Of a stretch of DNA of 64,000 nt, positions 13,494 to 21,800 are shown in pieces. The translations under genes were made by a program, and so were the position numbers. This DNA is from Chrysopilus asiliformis (taxonomy: Eukaryota > Arthropoda > Insecta > Diptera > Rhagionidae), in contig OZ035960.1 in the NCBI GenBank assembly GCA_964034945.1, positions 68,840,994 to 68,904,993 of the forward strand. Direction: 5' to 3'. How positions within the stretch are numbered: the stretch's first letter is position 1; every line of letters starts with the position of its first letter. The notes beneath the pieces are model-generated. The model worked only from the letters and a program-made list of their open reading frames with translations. It was not told the origin of the DNA and ran no database searches.

Positions 13494-13572
13494 TTACGTA
13501 AAGTAATTTACCTAGTTTTTTACGCGTAATTTTTTACGTAAAAAACGTAAAAAACTGTAAAAAACCTAAAAC
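13494..13572 (+). repeat. Subterminal repeats, B end of inner copy
   Basis: TTTTTTACG/CGTAAAAAAC units just inside CAGTGTTGTGCCGG, in both orientations, matching the B end at 18720-18832. They link the two ends of the family, which share the repeat but not the terminal sequence. Confidence 0.65.
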
Positions 13573-13886
13573 ATTGATTTTTAAAAAATTTTTTTTAATA
13601 AGTAGCCATTCACTAAATATAGTAATTATTCGTAAATAAATCATCTTAGAACAATAAAAAGGTTAATAGTCTTCAGCAAACACAGAAAAGTATTCAAAAG
13701 CATTTCCAAATTGCACTCTTGAAAGTGAAAAAGATTTTAAACTCGGAGTTCAAAAACTGTTTATATCCTTTCATTACATTACGTCCGCCTACTCATTTTA
13801 ACGTTAATTAATGTGAATAATGTGGAGAGATTTGCGACATATGAGCTATTTTAACCCTTTCTTGCAGTGTTGTTGTACAACAACAC

Positions 13887-14660
13887 CTTTTCTAATCAAT
13901 GCTGACGGTAGTTGGCATGTGTTGAGGACCAAACTACAAAAGCATTACTTTGTGGAACACTAGTTGAGAAACGTCAAACGTTGGACGTTTTTGCACTTTA
14001 TTTGCGTTTAACACTTTAATCCGATTTCAAAATCACACGAGGGTATTACTTTAATGCCCTTCTTTCACAAAAACCACTTTTAAAACGCGTACACTTTTTC
14101 TAAGTACCACTTTTGAAAACCCGATTTCACTTTTCGCCCGATTTCATCAATATTTTTTTCCTAAGATATTCCAGTGAAACCTTTTAAGGCATGATTATTA
14201 ATAAAAAAAAAACCCAGTGAAATCTTATTAAGGCATGACATGTTATGTGTGTGTCTGGCATGCAATTTTGATTTTATAAGCGGGTAATTTTGAAACATTT
14301 GTATGAAATAATAAAATTTGCTATTAGAAATATTAATAAAATTTGCTATAAGATTTCCAAAATCAAGAATTTGTATTATTGGAAAAAAAATTTATTATTG
14401 GAAAAAATTTATATGGTAAATGGTTCTTTTTCTTCTAATTTTTACACGAAAAAAAATTTGGTAACAGACGTCATAAAATTTTGCAGAAAACTAGAAAGAG
14501 ACAAATATATTATTTTTCAGTGGGAAAGACAGAATGCGGACACGGTACTTTTCTAGGAAAACTAGCATAAGGATTTGAATCTTATTTCCTGACCATAACC
14601 ATGAAATTTTCAAACAATGTGTAGAAATTATTTTTAAAAGCTTTTATTTAGCTCGCTATC
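13887..14660. other. AT-rich stretch with no recognisable gene
   Basis: Unique-looking AT-rich sequence. The 88-codon frame at 14290-14556 (plus) is Lys/Asn/Ile-rich, with no motif I recognise and composition expected by chance here. No structured RNA or promoter seen. Confidence 0.5.
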
Positions 14661-14697
14661 TTGTCTGTCTGTTTGTTTGTTTGTTTTTTTGTTTGTC
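14661..14697 (+). repeat. GTCT/GTTT microsatellite
   Basis: A short run of GTCTGTCT passing into GTTTGTTTGTTTG. Confidence 0.85.
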
Positions 14698-14825
14698 GGG
14701 GTCAAATCTTGCAATCAAATTTTGACCCACTTCCACTCATCCGATTCACTTGAAATTTTGTACACTTATATAAGTCCGATGACAATACAATATTTTCTCT
14801 ACTTCGTCCTTGTAAGAATAAGAGA

Positions 14826-15305
14826 AGGTCCTGTAAGGATAACGTGATTATCCTTTTCTCCAAATTTTCCGGAAAAAAATCTATTCTGGGGGTTTTTGGG
14901 GTCGCTGAATCCGAATCTGTCATTAAAAAGTCTGTAAGGATAACGGAAGATCCTGTAAGGATAACGTGATTATCCTTTTCTCCAAATTTTCCGGAAAAAA
15001 ATCTATTCTTGGGTTTTTGGGGTCGCTGAATCCGAATCTGTCATTAAAAAGTCTGTAAGGATAACGGAATGTCCTGTAAGGATAACGAGATTATCCTTTT
15101 CTCCAAATTTTCCGGAAAAAAATCTATTCTGGGGTTTTTGGGCTCGCTGAATACGATTCTCAAGTTAAAAAGTCTGTAATGACGACGGAAGGTCCTATAA
15201 GGATAACGTGATGATCCTTTTTCTCAATTGTTCCGGGAAAAAATATATTCTGCGGGTTTTGGGGTTCGCTGAATACGATTCTGAAGTTAAAAAGCCTGTA
15301 AGGAC
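14826..15305 (+). repeat. ~121-bp tandem repeat, four copies
   Basis: The phrase CCTGTAAGGATAACGTGATTATCC recurs with CTGT (CTAT in the last copy) at 14831, 14953, 15074 and 15195 (periods 122, 121, 121). Each unit also holds TTTTCCGGAAAAAAAT, a TTTTTGGGGTCGCTGAAT stretch and AAAAAGTCTGTAAGG. The last copy is most diverged. The GGGGTCGCT part recurs in the fold-back at 17756-17949. Within a unit, AAGGATAACG and ATTATCCTTTT form a small dyad. No coding potential. Confidence 0.9.
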
Positions 15306-15342
15306 ATCTCAAATGTAAAGCTATATATTCGAAGACTAAAAA

Positions 15343-15605
15343 GAACAAAATAAAAAAAAAAATTTTTTTAAAAAAAAGCTTTTATTTAAAAAAATGCACT
15401 AAAAAGAAAAAAATAATTTTCTGGACGCTGTGTGTCACAAATATAAAAGCGAGATAAAGCATAAAACAATAAAATAAACATTTATCTCGCTTTTTAAAAG
15501 CTTTTATATTTGTGATACACAGCGTCCAGAAAATTATTTTTTTCTTTTTAGTGCATTTTTTTTAATAAAAGCTTTTTTTAAAAAAAAATTTTTTATTTTT
15601 TTTTG
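15343..15605. mobile_element. Fold-back (hairpin) element, ~115-bp arms
   Basis: The left arm (about 15343-15458) and right arm (about 15481-15605) are near-perfect inverted complements with a loop of about 22 bp and one small indel. The most distinctive shared part is AATTATTTTCTGGACGCTGTG or its complement. The arms start in A/T homopolymers, and no clear target duplication is visible. It would form a long hairpin as RNA or single-stranded DNA. Confidence 0.88.
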
Positions 15606-15717
15606 TTCGAATCTTACATTTCAGTCAAAAGCATGTTAAATTGAACAACTTTAAAAAAATACGAGTGTTAAATTCGTTTGGTACTCATAAAATTTCAACA
15701 ACTCTACGCTATATTAG

Positions 15718-16167
15718 GCAACAATTGATATTTTTTCGTCAAACAGAGATCCAAAAGTCGCTGCCCGTTTTGTGCAGCTCCATCTGGATGAGATCAAGGA
15801 GTATTATGACTCATGGGGCATTGCAATTAATAGTAATAAGTCAAAGCTAATTCACTTTAGAAACGCGTCTGGAAGGGGTCCATCGGGTACTGCCAAAATA
15901 TGTTCTAACCTCTCTATCTCTCTGGGTGGTCGAGAACTTCGGCCCAAGGATAAGATTAGATATCTGGGTGTCAATTTTAATAAGCTCTTAAAGTTCAATG
16001 ACCATGTTAAGGAATCCCTAAGAAAAGCAAATAAAGCTTATATGTCTATCGCCTCGTTAATGCACCCGAAAAGCATGCTTTCTCCAATGACAAGGATGCT
16101 CTTATATAAGCAGTTGATAAAACCGATTCTTATTTACTGTTATCGGATTTCAAGCTGTATCAGATAA
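15718..16167 (+). pseudogene. Non-LTR retrotransposon reverse transcriptase fragment (C-terminal palm/thumb)
   Basis: An open segment of about 148 codons resembles the part of LINE reverse transcriptases that follows the catalytic YADD box. It has an SSN segment, a long helix, a G-I-x-I-N-x-x-K-S-K-x-I-x-F motif, then K-I-R-Y-L-G-V followed by an F-x-x-H-V segment, and a final LLYKQLIKPIL-like helix. This order is typical of Jockey/I-group LINEs. The catalytic aspartates, endonuclease and ORF1 are missing, and the frame is lost after the I-L-I-Y segment near 16140. It is a dead 5'-truncated fragment; clade is not certain. Confidence 0.75.
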
Positions 16168-16199
16168 CTATGCACTCTACGCATGCGAGGTAAGTAATA

Positions 16200-16325
16200 C
16201 ACATATTCATAGACTTTAAAACCTCCTATGATAGCCTAGTTAGGGTAGAACTTTATAAAGTCATGAGAGATCTCGGTATCCCAAATAAATTGATAAGACT
16301 GTGTAGGGATCTCTGTCTCTGGTGA
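16200..16325 (+). pseudogene. Second LINE reverse transcriptase fragment (N-terminal palm)
   Basis: About 41 codons read F-I-D-F-K-T-S-Y-D-S-L, then a V-E-L-Y-K-V-M segment, G-I-P-N-K-L-I-R-L and a stop. This is the conserved early RT region (normally D-F-x-x-A-Y-D-S), including the first catalytic aspartate motif. In an intact LINE it precedes the region found at 15718-16167, yet here it lies downstream. The two are either separate fragments or a rearranged copy. Confidence 0.7.
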
Positions 16326-16404
16326 GAGACATTAGTAGCGCCGAAAGAGAGAGTGAGATGTCATTACTTTCATAAATTATAAAGGAGCAAAAAAAATCCA
16401 TATC

Positions 16405-17528
16405 GCACAAAAAAACATTTAAAATGTTAAAATTTTGTGTTGAGAACTGAGCGATGGGGTCTTTTGGTTATATTCAAAATACTTTAATAAAAAAGAGCCA
16501 TATCCAGCCATAAGGGTCAGTTGATGACAGTCACTGAGACATGATTGATTTTATCAATTGCCGTGTGCCTGACGATTAGACTTGCGCGACTAAAAATATG
16601 AGTTTTGTGTACTTAACATTCGTTTCATAAATTTGTACAAAGATTACCGAATCAAAACTCATTTCACGATTCCTTGACCCAAAAACAACTGTTAGTTGAA
16701 ATGTTCATCTATATACTAGAGACCTTATTACGCTTTCTGAGGGGTACGATTCCGGGTGCTAGGTTTGGCTAGGAACTTTAAATTTCACAAAGAGCTTTTC
16801 TCAAAAAATGAAAACTAAGTTCGATGATGAGCAAAATTAATCCAACCCTTCCAGAAACTCTCGTTCAAATGAAAATATTTTTGAGATTCTCTGGAAAACG
16901 GTGAGTAAGGTCAAAAAATTATAAATGCTAGAAAAACTCTTACACAACTCTTCCAACCAACTTAATTAGATTTGACCACTCCTTCTCACGCCTATAAATC
17001 TGCCTTTTTTTATGGCGATTGCCTAAAGGCCACATTTTAGGATGCAATCAAGCATTTTTAATTTGACTGCAATTCGAAATGAATACCTCTTAATATTTCT
17101 TAAATTTGTCACATAAAAATTGTCCAAGGATGCGTAAGCATCTAAGGATAAACTAGACTTTTTGAGAATAAATACTCTGTTAAATAAAAAGCTTAAAATT
17201 TCCTGTACGTACAATACTTTTGATACTACGTACTTCATATAAGAAACCAAAAAGTCTGTAGAGTGGATTGTTGAAAGCTTTGAGGCTCGTAAATGTACAA
17301 ATTTATAAAACGAATGTTAAGTACACAAAACTCATATTTTTAGTCGCGCAAGTCTAATCGTCAGGCACACGGCAATTGATAAGATCAATCATGTCTCAGT
17401 GACTGTCATCAACTGACCCTTATGGCTGGATATGGCTCTTTTTTATTAAAGTATTTTGAATATAACCAAAAGACCCCATCGCTCAGTTCTCAACACAAAA
17501 TTTTAACATTTTAAATGTTTTTTTGTGC
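16405..17528. mobile_element. 1.1-kb element with 235-bp terminal inverted repeats
   Basis: 16405-16639 and 17294-17528 are near-identical in inverted orientation, starting GCACAAAAAAACATTT. A 654-bp AT-rich centre shows no transposase. No convincing target duplication is visible (left flank CCATATC, right flank TTCAGTT). It is a long-TIR MITE or fold-back element; superfamily not recognised. Confidence 0.85.
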
Positions 17529-17755
17529 TTCAGTTTTTTAATATTATAACATATATTTCATGCACTTATATTGACTAAATTAATTTCGTAAGTATCATAG
17601 GACATCAATTGTTATGAAAAAAAAGTAATATGCGCTTTTTTTATAATTACTGCATTTTATAAATAAATAAAGAGCAAAAAAGTAACTATTTTGCAGATTA
17701 AATGTAACTGTGGCAAATCTATTACAGTTGAAAAATCGGTAATTAGCTTTATAAA

Positions 17756-17949
17756 GGTTTTTGGGGTCGCTAATTACGAATCTGAAGTCAAAACTTCAAA
17801 ATTCAAAATGGCGGTCAAAAAAGATAAAATTACGTACTAGTTTTCAACGTAATCTAATGAATTTTATCTTTTTTGACCGCCATATTGGATCCGCCATTTT
17901 GATTTTTGAAGTTTTGACTTCAGATTCGTAATCAGCGACCCCAAAAACC
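17756..17949. mobile_element. Fold-back element with GGGGTCGCTGATTACGAATC motif
   Basis: The left arm (17756-17831) and right arm (17860-17949) are inverted complements around a 28-bp loop. The right arm has an extra segment, CATATTGGATCCGCCATTTT, partly duplicating GACCGCCAT. The outer motif GGTTTTTGGGGTCGCT is shared with the 121-bp tandem repeat at 14826-15305, so both derive from the same wider repeat family. Confidence 0.82.
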
Positions 17950-18309
17950 CTCGGATACCAAAAACCGTGAAAATTAATTCCATAGAAAAATGTATGCATG
18001 AAAGGGTTAAAGAAACTAGTTCTTGCAGCAACAAGCGTAATTTTAAAGTTTGCATCAAAAAATCGTTTTTAAACACAAGGAGACTCATTCCGAAGGCGGA
18101 AATTGAAACAAAACTGGAAAAAGGGAAACGAAATTTTAAAAACTGGAAAAATTCCATTCCAACAACTGTTCTAATTCGAGTTAATAGACTGTCCGACTTA
18201 GTAGTACAGTCTATTAAGTGCTGATGTCCACTCTCTATATTATAGGATCTCTAATAAAATGCTGAGAAAAACTTTAAAACAGACTGTCATACTTTGTAGG
18301 AACTGCGAT

Positions 18310-18428
18310 GTCCCATTTTTTAGGTTTTTTACTATTTTTTACGTTTTTTACGGTTTTTTACGTTTTTTACCAGTTTTTTACGTTTTTTACGTTTTTTACG
18401 TGAAAAATGTAAAAAACTGTTTTTTACG
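18310..18428 (-). repeat. GTAAAAAAC subterminal array, A end of inner copy
   Basis: On the plus strand it reads as repeated GTTTTTTAC units ending at GCCGTTTTGCCCAACACTG. It is the inverted counterpart of 12079-12187, with extra or missing units. Confidence 0.75.
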
Positions 18429-18446
18429 CCGTTTTGCCCAACACTG

Positions 18447-18454
18447 GCCCATAT
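18447..18454. repeat. Right 8-bp target-site duplication of inner hAT-like element
   Basis: GCCCATAT directly follows CCCAACACTG and pairs with 13468-13475. Confidence 0.9.
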
Positions 18455-18719
18455 GTCGCGAATCTCTTCACATTATTCACAATAAGTAACGTTAAAATGA
18501 GTAGGCGGACGTAATGTAATGAAAGGATATAAACAGTTTTTGAACTCCGAGTTTAAAATCTTTTTCACTTTCAAGAGTGCAATTTGGAAATGCTTTTGAA
18601 TACTTTTCTGTGTTTGCTGAAGACTATTAACCTTTTTATTGTTCTAAGATGATTTATTTACAAATAATTACTATATTTAGTGAATGGCTACTTATTAAAT
18701 TTTTTATCATCAATGTTTT

Positions 18720-18832
18720 AGGTTTTTTACAGTTTTTTACGTTTTTTACGTTTTTTACGTTAAAATTGAGGTTTTTTACGCGTAATTTTTTACGCGTAAA
18801 AAATTAGGTAAATTACTTTACGTAAAAAACCG
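18720..18832 (-). repeat. Subterminal repeats, B end of outer copy
   Basis: GGTTTTTTACAG, GTTTTTTACG and ACGCGTAAAAAATTAGG units just inside the right terminus. It is the inverted equivalent of 13494-13572. Confidence 0.65.
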
Positions 18833-18843
18833 GCACAACACTG

Positions 18844-18851
18844 CTCAGAAA
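18844..18851. repeat. Right 8-bp target-site duplication of outer hAT-like element
   Basis: The second copy of CTCAGAAA directly follows the terminal CAACACTG. It pairs with 12051-12058. Confidence 0.92.
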
Positions 18852-21800
18852 TCGATTTCCCATCAAAATTTGAAAAAGGGGCGTGGCCGAGTTAAGCCCG
18901 CCCCCTCTCAGAAATCGATTTCCCATCAAAATTGGAAAAAAGGGCGTGGTCGAGTTAAGCCCCGCCCCCTCTCAGAAATCGATTTCCCATCAAAATCGAA
19001 AAAAAGGGCGTGGCCGAGTTAAGCCCCGCCCCCTCTAGAAATCGATTTCCCATCAAAATTAGAAAAAGGGGCGTGGTCGAGTTAAGCCCCGCCCCCTCTC
19101 AGAAATCGATTTCCCATCAAAATTGGAACAAGGGGCGTGGCCGAGTTAAGCCCCGCCCCCTCTCAGAAATCGATTTCCCATCAAAATTGGAAAAAGGGGC
19201 GTGGCCGAGTTAAGCCCCGCCCCCTCTCAGAAATCGATTTCCCATCAAAATTGGAAAAAGGGGCGTGGCCGAGTTAAGCCCCGCCCCCTCAGAAATCGAT
19301 TTCCCATCAAAATTGGAAAAAGATGCGTGGCCAATTTAAGCCCCGCCCCCTCTCAGAAATCGATTTCCCATCAAAATTGGAAAAAGATGCGTGGCCAATT
19401 TAAGCCCCGCCCCCTCTCAGAAATCGATTTCCCATCAAAATTGGAAAAAGGGGCGTGGCCGACTTAAGCCCCGCCCCCTCTCAGAAATCGATTTCCCATC
19501 AAAATTGGAAAAAGGGGCGTGGCCGAGTTAAGCCCCGCCCCCTCTCAGAAATCGATTTCCCATCAAAATTGGAAAAAGGGGCGTGGCCGAGTTAAGCCCC
19601 GCCCCTCTCAGAAATCGATTTCCCATCAAAATTGGAAAAAGGGGCGTGGCCGAGTTAAGCCCCGCCCCCTCTCAGAAATCGATTTACCATCAAAATTGGA
19701 AAAAGGGGCGTGGCCGGGTTAAGCCCCGCCCCCTCTCAGAAATCGATTTCCCATCAAAATTGGAAAAAGGGGCGTGGCCGAGTTAAGCCCCGCCCCCTCT
19801 CAGAAATCGATTTCCCATCAAAATTGGAAAAAGGGGCGTGGCCGAGTTAAGCCCCGCCCCCTCTCAGAAATCGATTTCCCATCAAAATCGGAAAAAGGGG
19901 CGTGGCCGAGTTAAGCCCCGCCCCCTCTCAGAAATCGATTTCCCATCAAAATTGGAAAAAGGGGCGTGGCCGAGTTAAGCCCCGCCCCCTCTCAGAAATC
20001 GATTTCCCATCTAAATTGGAAAAGGGGGCGTGGCCGAGTTAAGCCCCGCCCCCTCTCAGAAATCGATTTCCCATCAAAATTGGAAAAAGGGGCGTGGCCG
20101 AGTTAAACCCCGCCCCCTCTCAGAAATCGATTTCCCATCAAAATTGGAAAAAGGGGCGTGGCCGAGTTAAGCCCCGCCCCCTCTCAGAAATAGATTTCCC
20201 ATCAAAATTGGAAAAGGGGCGTGGCCGAGTTAAGCCCCGCCCCCTCTCAGAAATCGATTTCCCATCAAAATCAGAAAAAGAGGCGTGGCCGAGTTAAGCC
20301 CCGCCCCCTCTCAGAAATCGATTTCCCATCAAAATTGGAAAAAGGGGCGTGGCCGAGTTAAGCCCCGCCCCCTCTCAGAAATCGATTTCCCATCAAAATT
20401 GGAAAAGGGGGCGTGGCCGAGTTAAGCCCCGCCCCCTCTCAGAAATCGATTTCCAATCAAAATTGGAAAAAGGGGCGTGGCCGAGTTAAGCCCCGCCCCC
20501 TCTCAGAAATTGATTTCCCATCAAAATTGGAAAAGGGGGCGTGGCCGAGTTAAGCCCTGCCCCCTCTCAGAAATCGACTTCCCATCAAAATTGGAAAAAG
20601 GGGCGTTGCCGAGTTAAGCCCCGCCCCCTCTCAGAAATCGATTTCCCATCAAAATTGGAAAAAGGGGCGTGGCCGAGTTAAGCCCCGCCCCCTCTCAGAA
20701 ATCGATTTCCCATCAAAATTGGAAAAGGGGGCGTGGCCGAGTTAAGCCCCGCCCCCTCTCAGAAATCGATTTCCCATCAAAATTGGAAAAAGGGGCGTGG
20801 CCGAGTTAAGCCCCGCCCCCTCTCAGAAATCGATTTCCCATCAAAATTGGAAAAAGGGGCGTGGCCGAGTTAAGCCCCGCCCCCTCTCAGAAATCGATTT
20901 CCCATCAAAATTGGAACAAGGGGCGTGGCCGAGTTAAGCCCCGCCCCCTCTCAGAAATCGATTTCCCATCAAAATCGGAAAAAGGGGCGTGGCCGAGTTA
21001 AGCCCCGCCCCCTCTCAGAAATCGATTTCCCATCAAAATTGGAAAAGGGGGCGTGGCCGAGTTAAGCCCTGCCCCCTCTCAGAAATCGATTTCCCATCAA
21101 AATTGGAAAAAGAGGCGTGGCCGAGTTAAGCCCCGCCCCTCTCAGAAATCGATTTCCCATCAAAATTGGAAAAAGGGGCGTTGCCGAGTTAAGCCCCGCC
21201 CCCTCTCAGAAATCGATTTCCCATCAAAATTGGAAAAGGGGGCGTGGCCGAGTTAAGCCCTGCCCCCTCTCAGAAATCGATTTCCCATCAAAATTTGAAA
21301 AAGGGGCGTGGCCGAGTTAAGCCCCGCCCCCTCTCAGAAATCGATTTCCCATCAAAATTGGAAAAAGGGGCGTGGCCGAGTTAAGCCCCGAACCCTCTCA
21401 GAAATCGATTTCCCATCAAAATTTGAAAAAGGGGCGTGGCCGAGTTAAGCCCCGCCCCCTCTCAGAAATCGATTTCCCATCAAAATTGGAAAAAGGGGCG
21501 TGGTCGAGTTAAGCCCCGCCCCCTCTCAGAGATCGATTTCCCATCAAAATTGGAAAAAGGGGCGTGGCCGAATTAAGCCCCGCCCCCTCTCAGAAATCGA
21601 TTTTCCATCAAAATTGGAAAAGGGGCGTGGCCGAGTTAAGCCCCGCCCCCTCTCAGAAATCGATTTCCCATCAAAATTGGAAAAAGGGGCGTGGCCGAGT
21701 TAAGCCCCGCCCCCTCTCAGAAATCGATTTCCCATAAAAATTGGAAAAAGGGGCGTGGCCGAGTTAAGCCCCGCCCCCTCTCAGAAATCGATTTCCCATC

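Larger units (their letters stand above)
13855..18006. mobile_element. TTAA-flanked, possibly piggyBac-like non-autonomous segment
   Basis: TTAA at 13851-13854 is followed by CCCTTTCTTGCAG. At the other end the minus strand reads CCCTTTCATGCAT, followed by TTAA (18007-18010). TTAA duplications with a CCCT-type terminus are the piggyBac signature, but the inverted repeat is only about 12 of 13 bases. A perfect 20-bp palindrome (13867-13886, centre TTGTACAA) lies just inside the left end. No transposase is present; the 4.15-kb interior is a patchwork of other repeats. The two ends could belong to different elements, hence moderate confidence. Confidence 0.5.
13476..18446 (-). mobile_element. 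Inner hAT-like element, inverted copy of the outer family
   Basis: This copy has the B end on the left (CAGTGTTGTGCCGG at 13476) and the A end on the right (CCCAACACTG ending at 18446), so it is the outer element's family in opposite orientation. Its first ~375 bp align inverted to 18455-18843. Its last ~330 bp (about 18110-18446) align inverted to 12059-13050 once the TA MITE is removed. An 8-bp GCCCATAT duplication flanks it. Its interior from 13855 to 18006 is replaced by a TTAA-flanked segment. No transposase is visible. Confidence 0.88.
12059..18843 (+). mobile_element. Outer hAT-like non-autonomous element (host of the nest)
   Basis: Its left end is CAGTGTTGGGCAAAACGG (call it the A end). 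Its right end reads CAGTGTTGTGCCGG on the minus strand (the B end). Only about the first 8 bases are shared, so the two termini differ. The CAGTGTTG-type terminus and 8-bp CTCAGAAA duplication point to the hAT superfamily. The element's own sequence is about 12059-13475 plus 18455-18843; the rest is nested insertions. No transposase is present, so it is non-autonomous. Both ends carry arrays of GTAAAAAAC, plausibly subterminal transposase-binding repeats. The superfamily assignment rests on termini and duplication length only. Confidence 0.85.

Noticed and set aside
12059..18446. A single element bounded by the two matching A ends (CAGTGTTGGGC at 12059 and CCCAACACTG at 18446)
   Set aside because: The flanks CTCAGAAA and GCCCATAT do not match each other; the duplications pair A with B ends instead.
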